Below, one piece after another: positions 20,201 to 32,637 of a DNA stretch of 64,000 nucleotides (positions are counted from its first letter, which is position 1; each line of letters opens with the position of its first letter). Where the stretch lies: NCBI GenBank assembly GCA_905221605.1, contig CAJNDS010000101.1:1-64000 (forward strand). The letters run 5' to 3'. This DNA comes from Symbiodinium natans (lineage: Eukaryota > Sar > Dinophyceae > Suessiales > Symbiodiniaceae). Under the pieces are notes generated by a model, which had not been told where the DNA came from, ran no database searches, and saw only the letters and a list, made by a program, of their open reading frames with translations. The translations under genes and the position numbers were made by a program.

Positions 20201-23200
20201 CTCTGAAGCCCGAAGCTGTAAATGAGCCTCCAGGTGTGGCCCCAAACCCCAAACTTGTTACCTGTGGGTGGGCGTGCAGAGTGTGGGACTTGGGGTTGAA
20301 GCTTCCTGGAGCATGATGCTAAATGGGTGGGCAGACCAGATACGACGCGACAAAATTGTGCCGCTGAGCTATAACCCAAAAATCATCCGGGTGGCCAGGA
20401 GCAGCCGCGGCAGCGTCCGGGGCATCCACTGTGTCAATAGCGTTAGCCATAGAAACCGCTGGGCGTCAGCGACGTCAATGACTGATGGTTCAACCAAATC
20501 TGTCTTGCCCAACCAAAGCTCGAACGAGACAACCAAATAAAGGTAAGTCTTCGCCAAGATGCTCGGCTTAGCCAACCAAACCGCGCGAGCGGTATGCCTG
20601 CCAATCAAGCACACTTCAACCATTCTTAACTTCACAGAGGGTAGGCGCTTCGCTGCGGAGAGGGCCGTAGAGCTCACTAGGTTTTGGGTTGGGTAGGTTT
20701 GGCTAGGTCAGGTCAGCTTGGGTTGGGTTGTAAGGTTCGGGTTTTTGAGGAGGTTCGGTGAGGTAAGGTCAGGTCGTCCTGGGCTGGCCGAGTCTGTAGT
20801 CCAAAGGCATGACCGGGTTTGGTTTTCGTAGGTTTCGCAGTGGTTTCGCTGTTGAAAGAAAGGCGACGACTGCACATCTTGGTCGAGTAAGCCATAGCTT
20901 TGGTCATACAAGCCATCACATTTGGCTACACGCCGTCTCCTTTGCAGTTGGGTAAGCGGACTTTGGGTTCAATGCGAGGTCTTCTTCGTGAGGTGCAGGG
21001 ATCTCTTGGTGAGGGATGTTTCGCCTCTTGGTTGGCTAACTATTTTATGTAGCACGTCAAAGGGAGTCAAGGTAAAATATGTGTTTGCGGCGTCACAGCG
21101 TCGAAGAAAATTCACAGCGTCAGCGCGTCAATGGAGTCAACGGTGCCAAAGCAAAAGACAGCGTTACCGGCGTCACCGTGTCAGCCAACAGAGCCACGGC
21201 ATCAGACGAATCCACGGCGTGAACGGGGCTTTCTCGGGCACTGGCTACGGATACCACTCAAAAGGCTAATACAAGTACAGATGCTTCTCCCGAGTTCAAT
21301 TTGTTATGGTGAATAACATCGATTGTTTTTCTTCCTCATTGGGTTCATCCCGTCGGTAGCGATGCATGTTCTGGAGTCGTTCATTGACGTCAGTTGGGCA
21401 GGTGTCTATCCAGCAGGACCTGAAGAACAATGAGATCCGGATTGCCTCGGATTGCGGGAGGTGGACGTCACTAGTTTGCGGTGTTGCGAAGGGACTCAAG
21501 CAGTGCATTTTTCAAGCCCATAGAGCGACATGTGCAGGTGCTCACGTCCTCTGTACATCGTGGATTATGAGCGGCAAAAGGTCTTGATCAACAGCACCCA
21601 TGTCACTCGGCGGTACGCTTTCATTCCAGCTAGGCAGCTGTTGCATGCCGTCAAGCATCACCCATGAATATCCAGCAAATGAACACAGGCTGCATTCGGT
21701 TCCAATGCCGCATCGACGGGAAGCGGAACTAAAGCATGCAAACACCTTGAATAAGCTGGCAGCTGAATGCACAAGCAGAGAACAGGAGCATATGCAGTTG
21801 ACACGACACGTTGAGAAGCTCTGCGAGGAGACATGGTCTGAGAAAGGCCACAGACGACATGTTCCGATGGAAACAAACCCGCATAATGCCGAATGAAATT
21901 CAAGAACACAACAACAAGTCCAGAAGGACACTGCCCGGAGAACTTGCGCTTCAGCGCATGGGCGGCACTGCCGCAGAGAGCGATACAGCATCCGCTCGTC
22001 AGCACCTGGAAAAAATGAAACGGCAGGAGGACAGGAGCTCTGCCCACCAGGACTGGGATGTCATGGCGCCGAACATCTCGCAGAGCCGAGAGTCCGCTGG
22101 CCTTGTCACAGGGACTTGGGAAAAGTTAGATTCATCAGCTCAGTGAGGACTCTACTCACTACTCCCAGGATGTTGTGAATGGGAAGCCACGACGGAGCTG
22201 CAGCTCAAGGAGCTCAGGTCAACAAGCACTTTCGCTATGTTTCCGGCTTTGCTCTTCAACGGAACGTATGGGGGAACCGAAAAAACCTGAGAACCTGGAC
22301 CATCCTGGACCTGGAACCTCACCATCAGACGAACTCTCGCAGACGCTACGGTGCACGTGCAACCGAAGCCGAGGTCGAGAAGGTGAAGAGTGGGGAGTGG
22401 GAGTGGGGGACGCTGATGCGCTGGGGCCCTAGTGGCAGCGGCGTTGCGTGCAGCGGTGCAACCTCGAGCTGAGAGGTGAAGGACTGATTGAGTACCTGGA
22501 TGCCGAAGAGGAGGAGTGCTCCATGATCGCGATGTTCGTTCACGATCTGGCAGGGGTGCATACACTTTTCCAACATCCGAGTCAGAAGAAGTGCTCGCGG
22601 TCTAATGAGAGTTGACGACTCAGGTCAAGACCAGGGCCTACTGCAAGCCTTCCTGGCATGTTCTCGACATGCTGCCTCTGCTGCCAAGCGCCCTTTTTGT
22701 AGCACATGCATGTCGGCATATATCTGAAGGACCTACACCCATGCGGAGATTCATCCAGCCATGATCTTCGGCATCTGTGCCAGGTGCCTAGAGGATGCCG
22801 CAAGACTCATACTTGTAAGGGCACGTGCGAGCGCAACGACAGACTTGAGTGTGCTGCGGATGCGCCTACTAGCAGAGTCTATAGAGTTCTATATAGCTCG
22901 TGGTCGTGCGGGCTTTGGATCGGAAAGCACTTGGACATTCACTGTCCCAGACCCCAAGGCAACTCCCTGTGACAGTACTTGTATACTCTGTCGCCTGCGA
23001 CACGCATCACACAAGCGTTGTCGCCATTGTGGGATGGAGGGTTCACCCGAAGACGCAGATCTCTGAACGACAATAATTATGTGAAACTCGTCTTGAGAGC
23101 GAACATGCGAAGACTTGAGTCGGATTGCCGAGAAACGACAGGGCGGAGCTGCGATTTGTAGCTTTCAATCTTGCTTTACACTCAAGACCGACTCTCTATC

Positions 23201-26200
23201 TTTGATTTCGCTGCCTGTGTCAAGTGCAGCGGTCGTTTAGACCCCTGTCTTGGAGGGCTGAATCGGCTCTCTTGTTTCTTGCGCTTACATCTGGCCGCCG
23301 GCATGCGCAGGCTTGTTGGCATTGAGTCTTTTCTGGAAGTTCCTCCACTCTGTTTGAGGCATCCATTATTCCATTCCCGGATCACAACATGAGTCCCAGG
23401 TCGGGATGGAGCCGCAAAATTCCAATGCATTCATTCAGAGTTCTGGAAGCCCACTCCGTGAAGTGTGGCCAAGCCTGGCAGGAATGTATTCCAATCCGCA
23501 ATGGGCAAGCAGGCGATTGGCGTCTTCGGCACGAATTTCTATGCAAGAATGGACACGCCCAGCGCTCAGCAAAGCATCGCCTGCAGCCAATGAACCCCAG
23601 CCTATTGGTACATTGCTGACGAGAGTTCGACTCGACCCAGGTTTGCATGCGTGATGTGCTATCCGATGAAGCCGTTTGCCAAGACCTCAAGCTGCATGGG
23701 ATTGGCGGTGCCCTTCACTACCTTTGCTATCCTTTGCTCTATTTTGCTCCTCTCTTCCAAGGTGGGAACGCGGTCCATGAACTACCTGCGCTTCCGGGAG
23801 ATGCCAGCGGGTGTCCTGAGCCCAGTGACAGGTCCGTGCTTTGGCCAGCCCAGCTGTACTAGCTGCAGCTATGCCCAGGTGAACACCATCGTCATGATTA
23901 TGTGCTATACAGGCAAACGAGATCCCTGAAATTACGTCTTGGAAGATTCTCAGAACTTTGGCAACGCAACTTGAGGAAGTTGCCTTTGACCCTGCAGGCT
24001 ACAACCAGGAAGACTCCTTGATGTTGAGCTTGAGACCCAGGGATGCAGACGGACCGAGGTTCCACGATGTTTCGAAACGTTTCACAATCTTTTTGCTCTT
24101 CTTTCTGCAGCTTGCATGTGGAGCTCTCGGTCTGAGTTTTGAGGCTTTTGGGGGCTTCTGTTTGTTTCTTTGGGCTATATGCCACTCGCAGCAACATTCG
24201 CAGCAGTCGAACGCCCCGGCCTGACTGAGGCCAATCTGCTGTGGATCGCGGTTTCATGAGAGCGGTCTCGTACAGATGCTACGCTGCAGAGGAACTGAGA
24301 GACTGCGTAGGCTTGTTGTGTGCAAGCACCATCAGTGTGCGCGGTTATGCCCGCGCAAGACTCGAGCAAGGTCACCTGAACCTGTTGCCCGTGATCCCAT
24401 GCGCATGACGCAGAACTCCATTGTAGATAAGCGCCGATGTCACATGTTCGGGCACTGTAACCGGGCGCAGGAGAAGTTTGAAGGAAAGAAGCCTGTCGAC
24501 CAGTTTCTCGGCTTGTGCTGGCAGGGACTCGGGCACATGAGCTGCGGCATGGCTGCATAGCTACTGATGACTCGAGGTTTGGCCGACCGCAGGACCTTCG
24601 GTGTTTGGGCATCAAGAACGGCTGCGGCCTCCAGTTGCAAGCGCTATTCAAGCTATGAAGTATTCAAATCTAAGATAACATGTCGTCGGTGGCGGGAATT
24701 CAGGTGACTACAGCAAGTTGGATACTGATGGCCTTGCCCGTCCTGCAACCCGGATTCTGGGTGCCTGGCCTGGTGATCTAACTAAGGGTTGCCGTAAAAA
24801 CCCATGGCCCATGGCCTTAGTTTTTGGAGTCGGCTCAATGGTTTTAGCAAAGCCCGCATGAAGGGTTTGGGTTGTTAAGGTGGAGTGGTCTGAGCCGATT
24901 CTTATATTCTTACATTGACGCAATGCACTGGCACATGCTGAGACACATGACGGTGCGAGCTCTTAAACTTCACACATTTCTGCCACGCTAGCAGTGCCAC
25001 ATGCCACTCGCCCTAGGTGATGACGTGCTGATTGGTCGCACATCTATGCTTCCGCCTGACATGATGCGTACTCTTGGCTGCACCTCAACCCAGCCGCCGC
25101 CGTGTATACCCTTTACGCGTCCATTCGACGGAGGGATGCCGAGGGCACTCCCACGAAACTTGGCCACCAAGGGGAGGACGAGGTGGGGCCGAAGAAGTTT
25201 GACAGAAAGGACACTGTAGTACTGCTGTGATCATGCATGATGCAACTGCAAACCCAGGCCCAAAAACTCAAACCCGAATCTCGCGCCCCTTGGAGTGCTC
25301 GTTCCAGGACAGCTCCATCCTTTGCCGAACGGCCGAAAGTGGTATCGTGGACCAGGTGATGGTCAGCATCAATAAGGATGGGTCGGGAGCTTGGGCTTGT
25401 GTGGCGAAGCACGGCGAACGCGTCGAAGCGACGACTGCATTGGAGGGTTGTTCGACACCATAGTGTCCCCTTATAGATGTTCATGTCTGGCCGGGTTCTG
25501 AGAAGGCGCCCCAAAAGTACCTTACTCTAAAACCCTTTGCGACACTTTAGAACCCCTTCCGCAAAGCTGCTTGCGTGTCAGGAATGCATCCATTGATGCT
25601 AAGGTACAAGTTCACGAAGGTTCGCCTCAGAACTCTGAAAATTCCGGAGGCATCGCGTGCAGTGCAACTGACATCAACTGCTGGCTTAATGGTGTAAATT
25701 GCCGAGTGAATCAAGAGCAGCTGAGTGAAGATTGGAGGTCGGGGACAAGTTTGCATCGCGGCACGGCCAGAAAGGAACGCAGCTTTACTGCACGTCAGGT
25801 ATGGTTCGTTGCCGTGCAGCACAATCTTCATGCTAACGCGTATCCCCCGCATCGGCCGTATGAGGGGCGCATATTGAATGCCCAGCTGGGTCTAGGCATC
25901 GGCTGAGCAGAGAGAGCCTGTGGTGTGACGGTTGTCATGACATTTGCGCTATCACTGGCCTCACATACTATGGGTCCAAAATCCTGTTACTGTTAACCCT
26001 AAACCCACAAGAAACTGCCCAATCAGCCCAATCAGTCCCCCACGAGCCAGAAGCCCCAGAAACCACACGACCCCGCCCAATCTTCATAAGCTCGAGTCCT
26101 TCTGTCAGACTCCCATGCCCAGGTTGGGCATCATGTACCGTCAGGAGGATTTGCCCTTCACGCACTTTGGGATCACACCTGACATCGTGCTACAGACTTG

Positions 26201-28105
26201 TTTAGAGGGATTGTGAGCAGTACAGCCTCAGGATAGTTTCCCTCTCAGAGAGTTGTTCATAGATGTTCATCACTGATGACGCGGCAGATCATGAACCCAC
26301 ATGCCATCCCTTCCCGGATGACGATTGGCCACTTGGTCGAGCAGCTCACCGGAAAGGCAAGGTGCATCTCTTGCCGGCGTCTCCGTCGTTATCGATAGGG
26401 TCGAGGGGTCTACCATGGAACGCCTTCTAAACGACTTGTGCTTGACATCTGCTTGGCATGGAAAGCCAAGCAGCTCTGTTCCAGCTGAATTTTCCAGCTG
26501 AATGGCCCGAAGCGACAGCCAACCTTGCTGTTGCCACAGGTTGGTGCGTTGGTCGGCTGCCAGGGGGATGTCACCGCCTCAACAATAACCAAAGCAGATC
26601 CGAGTCTTGAGCAAAAAGCCATGCGAAGCCATGCAAAGCTATGCAAAGCTATGCTTGGAGGCCACGCCCTTCACTCGTGTGACCGTGAAGGATATCTCGG
26701 GCAGGCCGCTTTCTCAGTCACGCTCAGTCACCGTGCCACACCTGCAATGGAACGCCCAAGCTGAGGCTACATGACATGGGCTACCAGCGCTTTGGGAACG
26801 AAAAGGTTTGGAATGGACACACTGGACGCCCCCTCACCAACAAGATCTTCGTGGGGCCTGTGTACTTCCCCCCCCACTTGTGTTTGTGCAGTTTTGCTGC
26901 GATATTGCTGCGCATCGTAGCGATGTTGATCTGCGTGTGCTTTCTAGAAGGTTTTTCAAAGTGCTGGGCCGAAGGCCCTAAGGCAAAGAACTCCTCAGCC
27001 TCAACTGAAGCCTTGCACAGCTTTGGAGCATCTGAAATTCTGAGTCTGTTCGGTGAAGAGGTATTACCAGCGCCTGAAGCACATGGTGAGTGACAAAGTC
27101 CAGTCAAGATCCCGTGGACCGGCCAGGGCCCCCGCAAGTCGGCTGCTTGAGAGAAGACTTCCGTCACCCCAGAGCATTCTTTGAGTACTTTGGCCATAGG
27201 GGGAATTCTTCGTGGGCAGAAGGGGGGATAAGCGGGTTGCGAGTACTGGCCGCCGGCACCTTCAGGTGCAGACCCTGGTGAGACAGCCAACAGAAGGCCT
27301 GGCAAAATTATACGGGCGTGACAGCAAGTCTTCTCTGCAGCACCAGCCAATCACAGGCCGTGCCAAAGAAGGCGGCCTGCGATTTGGAGAGATGGACTCT
27401 TGCCAAAGGTGCTGGAGCATTCTCGAACTTGCTGGGTGTCTTAACGAGATGCCGTGCTCCGTGGTCACTTCCTGCAGTGCTCAGGAACGCGATTGCATCA
27501 TCTCGCATGGAGCAGCCAAATTCCTGAAGGACAGAGCTTCAAGCTAACGTTTGTCTGCAGCTGTGGCATCCGCCGCAGGAACGGCTTTTCGACGTCTCCG
27601 ATGCACACAGAGTGCATGTGTGCGACAAGCAAAGCACCTAGCTTCTCTTCTTCTTGAAGAAGACTGTGCAGTCGTGAGATGTCTGCAATGCTCGTTGTCT
27701 CTGATAGCGTCCATCATTGAAGCACAGGTGTGGTCTGTTTGCGATCGCACGGTTGAGTAAAGATACGTACGAGTGCAAGCTCTGCAAGGACTGAGTTGGC
27801 GTATTGTGCGAGTGCAAGGGTAGTGCTCCACAACCACAAGCTCTATCCGCTTCCTCTGTCTTGACTTGAATGCTCTTAGCTCGGTGTGGAGGACGCTGCA
27901 AGAGTGTCTCAGGTCTGCCTCCCGTGCGCACTTGGGCAAGTTTCGCCTCGTTTTATGCGCCTCAGTCACATCCAAAAGTTTTGGATAAAAGAACCTCTGC
28001 AGGTACGCCTGCAAGCTCATGATCCAGGAGCTGATGACGATGAACATTCTGCCGCGCCTGACCTTGGTCGCCCCTCGGAAAGCACCCGAAGCGTTGAAAT
28101 CATGA
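17228..28105 (+). CDS. RPB2: RNA polymerase II second-largest subunit, N-terminus not found
   Basis: This is the catalytic core subunit that, with RPB1, forms the Pol II active centre in the nucleus. Exons joined by phase and family consensus: 17228-~17254, 17477-17548, 17694-~17732, 17973-18037, 18401-18448, 18506-18563, 18772-18803, 19286-19324, 19432-19482, 19706-19725, 19829-~19860, ~20335-20357, 21402-21460, 21538-21580, 21798-21827, 22051-22065, 22469-22555, 22730-22778, 23359-23399, 23482-23556, 23641-23677, 23762-23812, 23879-23912, 23998-24027, 24230-24306, 24714-24760, 25017-25076, 25258-~25383, 25604-25649, 25738-25778, 26123-26186, 26288-26356, 26540-26569, 26661-26700, 26766-26861, 27061-27121, 27272-27296, 27357-27394, 27485-27529, 27579-27628, 27728-27788, 27892-27923, 28003-28105 (TGA). 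Diagnostic pieces are [30 protein letters not shown] (favours Pol II over I or III), [32 protein letters not shown] and [10 protein letters not shown]-terminal zinc ribbon (CDKCG, CKLC) and [11 protein letters not shown] follow. The first ~430 residues are not found. A short exon after 18803 and one near 24370-24420 are unsettled. Confidence 0.96.
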
Positions 28106-28630
28106 CTATCGATTGCCAAAAGTTTAACTAACAGCCGGGCGACCCGACAATAAGAACCGCAATTTAAATTTAATGTAGAGTAGAGTCATGACGACTGCAC
28201 TATTTTTGGATTAGATACGGAAAGGTGCAGTGATCCGCCAGCCCTCGACACCTCGCGGAAGATCGCGGAAGAGTTGGCGGAGGGCGCGCTGAGATGAGCC
28301 AGGAGCCCAAGGAAACCAAACCATCCAAACCGTTCAGCGGGCTAGCCGCTAGAACTCAGCAGTCATCTGAGAGGGGATTTTGCGACCCCGGATTGGGCTT
28401 GTAGAATCCCAGCTGCTGAGCTGATAATTCGCAGAAAGAGAACGAATGCCTCCGACATGACAAGTCATGTACTCAAGTGGTTTCGGGGTCTGGGCCGTTT
28501 CGGCTACAACAATCTGAAGGCACTGGGACTCTTAGTCGGCTCATGTCGCGCCAGGTAGGGTGATGGAGAGTCGCTTCGCCTCTCAGCGCAGCCTCCAGGG
28601 GCTTTCCAGATTTCCAGATGTTTACCATGT
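28106..28630. other. Spacer after RPB2
   Basis: I see no coding exon, repeat or RNA in this stretch between the RPB2 stop and the next coding-looking segment. Confidence 0.5.
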
Positions 28631-28639
28631 GTGATGGGA

Positions 28640-28872
28640 AGCTCCCCCATCAGAAACAGGAGCTTTAGGTGCCTCGACCTTGTGCTTGAGGCACTGGGAC
28701 TGCCCGATACGGGTCCCGCGCATTTATGGAGAAAAGGAAGGTCCTTCTTTCATCTTCTTTCAGGGTGCGCAGACTTCTCTGGAGACGAGGCTCTGCCTAC
28801 TGACCCGCTGGTTGCAAGAGCATTCACTCTGCCAGAGAAGAACTTGACTTCCCAGCCAGTCAACAAAGGCAT
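28640..28872 (+). CDS. Possible exon(s) of an unknown gene
   Basis: One frame stays open for 83 codons with balanced composition, including the stretch DEALPTDPLVARAFTLPEKN. A pyrimidine-rich CTTTCAG acceptor sits at about 28759-28768. I do not recognise it and cannot link it to other exons. From 28873 to 29810 I see nothing further that I would call. Confidence 0.3.
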
Positions 28873-29814
28873 GCGAACATGACATGAACAGTTCATGAAC
28901 ATTCTTGGGGTCACCAGATGGGTCACCCACATGTCCCTGATGTCCGTTAATGTCCCACACTTGCGGTCCTACGTAAGCCCCTTCCCGCATTGCCCCATCC
29001 AAGAAGCCCTCCCAAACAAAGCATCTCCAGACACCAAGACGCCCTGTGTGAAAACGTGGCCTCGAAGCCGTCGAAGAATCCACATGACAGACCCCTAAGA
29101 CGAGCCCAGCTCCTTCGACTCTGGGATGCAGGAAGCACCAGTCACGACATTTTGTGGGTTCTTCTCATGGTCATGTGAACCGTGCAGAGCCTGTTAAAAG
29201 GCGGCACGGCCCGTTGATTCTGATTTTGAGCTCAAGTTGCCCCTTCAGATGCCGAGGAGAAGGAAACATGGTGAATGTCCTCTGGGGTTGCTGGCCAAGA
29301 GTGTTGCGTTCGCATTTTGTGCCATGCTTCGTGTTGCCTTCGCTGCCTGATGTATGAAGCACCTGAACTCTCGTACTCAGCCCTTGCTTCCTGCAAATTC
29401 GTTGAGCCCCGAAGCAGCGAGAGATTGCACCTCGTACTAGCCAATCCAAGGCTCACACCCCATCCGAGCAGTCAAACGTAATCAGAGGTATTGCGGCAAT
29501 GACGCTGGATGGTCAGTGCAATGCCGCGGAGGCTGCATGATTGCCGCTCAAAAATTAACAAGGGGCTCTGCTCAAACCAGGTGATCTAAAGCTAGAACGG
29601 GGGCTGAAACGTAAATTAATGTAAATTAGAAGTCTACATGTATATAGATAGCTATACGTATTTGAATATTATAATAGGTATATGTTTCTATCAGGCACGG
29701 TTAGGTGCTCCCTCGCACAAAGGCTGGAAACAAATAAGTATACATGAATACATATAGATCAGATATATTTCATTCCCCACCTTCGGTGTGGGGAGTCCCC
29801 ATCTCCCAAATCCC

Positions 29815-30015
29815 CAACCCCGAAGTGTCCCCAGAGATGGAGTGCCCAATTCCGGAGCATCCCCCAAGAATCCCTGGAGCGCAACCCCAGAGCATCTTGA
29901 AAGAATCCCTGGAGTGCCCAACCCGAGAGTATGTGCAGAGAACCCCTGGACTGCCCAATCGCAGAGAATATCCAGAGAAAATCTGGAGTGCCCGACCCCC
30001 GAAACTCCCTCGAGT
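29815..30015. repeat. ~42-bp CCCTGGAGTGCCCAA minisatellite
   Basis: The phrase CCCTGGAGTGCCCAAxCCxxAGAG recurs about five times at roughly 42-bp spacing with drift. A lone relative of the phrase is at about 34325-34365. Frames through it are repeats of Pro/Glu/Cys words and not convincing proteins. Positions 30016-30740 hold no exon I can support. Confidence 0.7.
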
Positions 30016-30741
30016 GCCCCGTTCCAGATCCTGAGCCAAGGTGAGGGGCATTTTCAAAATCTGCAACGTCCGTCAGCATGTGTAAAGAATGGGGCTAGTT
30101 GCGGGGGTGGGGGATCGGGAGGGCAGTGGGGGCGGCGAGGGCGGTGACAGTTACCGTAAGCCGGGGTCGGCGGATGCGCTGGGAACCATGGATCAGGCAC
30201 CGTTCTCGCAGCTGCCCCCAGCAAATGTCTGCTGAGGAGATTTGTTTGTGATTGTTTTCAGGAATATTCCTGCGGGCCGCAAGAGACAGAATCATTAAAG
30301 AATTAAAGATATTAGCGTATCTCCTTTTCTTTTTTCCCCCCAGCTGAGCGCCGAGGCGTTCACCGACGATGCAGATCTCAATGCATGGTACTGGAAATTT
30401 ATTGCTGTAGAAATGCCGGGCGAACGCTCTCTTTTGATGTCGGCTACACATAAAAACTGGTCCAAGAACAAATCTAAGACTTTCGTTTGAAGAAGTCTGC
30501 AAAATCTGCTGAATGATGTTTCCTCCTCTGTTTTTCTACTTGCCAATAGGCCAGGGCATCTACTCACTGCTCTGCGGGATGTGGAGACCAATTGGAGACC
30601 TGAAGAGCGGGTTAAAAACCACAGGTCGTCGCCAAGTTTCGAGAAGCCATGAAGCTCGAGGACTGGTCGGAGGCCCCACGCGCGGAGCACCACACCTTTT
30701 CATGAACCTCCTTTTTTCAAAGATTCATACACCGAAGGGGC

Positions 30742-30960
30742 TTGAGGATTTTCGGCCAAGTTTTTTTGCAATCGGATGAGGCCAGCTTCAAGCAGACCGT
30801 CGACTTGTACCGCCTGGTGCACCAAATGAAGGGGCGGCCAACAATAGGTCCGGATGTCAAGCTCGAGAGATGGGGTGCCAAGGTGCCAGTGACGGATCAC
30901 GTCAGCAGACTGGCAGATCAGGCTCTGCACCCAGAAGTGCTCGATTGCGCTCCCCATGAC
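30742..30960 (+). CDS. Possible exon of an unknown gene
   Basis: An open stretch of about 70 codons with coding-like composition (SFKQTVDLYRLVHQMKGR, then ERWGAKVPVTDHVSRLADQAL). No motif or splice partner was identified. It may belong to the coiled-coil gene that starts to be visible at 31147, but no phase test links them. Confidence 0.3.
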
Positions 30961-31146
30961 TGCCATGACAACACTGACAGTGACTGACAGTATCACTTCA
31001 TTGACTTGCACTATCATGATGTGGTTGTGCAAGGAGCAACTTCTTGTTCACCTCCCGGGCTCACGCATTACGTGTGAAGCCATCGAGGACTGACCCAAGG
31101 CGACTGAGCGGACGAGAGGACGTAATATTCGGATCTGTTAAATCAG

Positions 31147-32637
31147 GATGTGTATCGCCAACTAGAAGAAGCAGAGCTCCGCTACGAGCGAACTCGTGAG
31201 CTCCGCTCTCGGTTTCACGAGCTTTTCTTTCCCCAGCCCTTTCGCCTCTGTTGCGAGCTATCTTGCGACGCTGTGACGCTCAGGGCCGTCACAGCGCTGG
31301 GCGAAGCCATGGAGTCCCGGGAGGCTTGGGCATGGGTGTAGAGTTTGCCATATGGTGGTATGTGGATGTATGTTGCATATCTTTGTAGAGGTTGTAAAAC
31401 TTTGAAGCCGGGTGAAACAGGCGCCGTCCTTGGACAGTGCACGGGTTCCTGGCTCAGAGTTTTGGCCCGAAGTTTGCACGCTTTGTTGGCCGATGATCAG
31501 CGCAGGACGATCTGCATCTCCGACAAGAGAATGCCAACCTCAGGCCTAGCCTATCCTGGCATTGCTTTTCGTACCCGTAAAAAGGGCGGACAGTGGACCT
31601 TAGCACTCAAGCTGCGTCACCTTTGTCCCCCAATGCATTAGATTACGTGTGAGATCGTGTGAGCCAGTCTGCCAACCAGTAGAGCTTTGCAGATACGTCA
31701 CATGCACGGCGCGAACGGAATCCACAGAATCTCCGAACATGTTGGTCGCATTTGTTTGAATCTTGTTCTTGCTTCTGTGCTCCTCATTCGCTTTCAGGAA
31801 GCAGTTGGAGGTTCTCGAGTATGGGCGGCGTGTGAGCGAGCAGCGAGCACAACTCAGCGAGGCAGACTCTGACATGGAGACTGGTTTTGCCAAATGGATC
31901 TCTGCAGCAAAAACTGTCAGGAGAGCCAGGCCCAGTTGATGCGCGAGGTCTCACAGTATCGCCAAGAGGTGAGCACACTCAAAGATCATAGAGGCAAAGT
32001 CCGACAGCGAAGGGCCACGTCACATGGTAGGTGACGCCTCGGCGACCTGCCGGCCCTGGCCCTGCCGTGCGGCAGGTGCTAGAACAGTGTGACTGCACAG
32101 CGATACAATGATATCGGAATATATCGGATATCGTTCACAGAAGCCCACAGTTTGCCAAGCAAGGCCGAGCCCACATCCCAACTCTTCACAGGTTGCAGGC
32201 GCACCCTTCGGTCCTGTACCAACTCTACAATTCGTTTCTGGCACAGCTGCAGGCTCAGCCAACTGATCCTTCAAAGTCCTCACTTAGCCTTACTTGCCTT
32301 ACTTTACAGAAAATTAAATCATGGAGAGCAACGCATGTTGGAAGTGCACGGTGGTGGCATGTTATGAATTTGGGGTACAGTAGGCTAGTTTGGCTCAGTC
32401 GATGTCGGTATTGCGGGTCTCGTCTGGCCGTCGGCAGCGTCACCGAACCGAGGTCGCACCTGCTCCCCCACCGTCCAACCCTTGCATTGGGAACTCCCAG
32501 CCAGGCGTCAGACTCGACACGGAGGGTTTGACAAAAGTTTGACAACTTTTCTCAAATGTTTCAACTTTGTGAGGACATGACTTACACGTCCTTTGTGAGG
32601 CAGCAATCCGGTGACTCCTCGCACGACACAGCTGAGG
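31147..32637 (+). CDS. Coiled-coil protein, partial exon chain
   Basis: Exons 31147-31220, 31798-31861 and 31921-31968 join in phase (donors GC, GC, then a canonical AG|GTGAGC) into an almost uninterrupted charged helix: RQLEEAELRYERTRELRSRF, then KQLEVLEYGRRVSEQRAQL, then ESQAQLMREVSQYRQE. Further likely exons are about 32192-32255 (LYQLYNSFLAQLQ) and about 32538-32635 (MFQLCEDMTYTSFVRQQ), the second with a GT donor. Others may follow at 32946-32990 and 33075-33140. Heptad-like Leu/Glu/Arg spacing suggests a coiled-coil structural or centrosome/flagellum-type protein, but nothing specific can be named. Start and stop were not found. From 33141 to 35900 I see only weak coding signals. Confidence 0.5.

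Noticed and set aside
23610-23645. tRNA-like GTTCGA box
   Set aside because: No matching A box or acceptor stem upstream, and the site is an RPB2 intron. Similar GTTCGAAC words at 17974 and 32949 are codons in exon or exon-like frames.
32375-32405. Relict dinoflagellate spliced-leader sequence (TAGGCTAGTTTGGCTCAGT)
   Set aside because: Only the TTTGGCTCA part matches the leader as I remember it. The rest is shifted by one base with several mismatches. It is not enough to claim.
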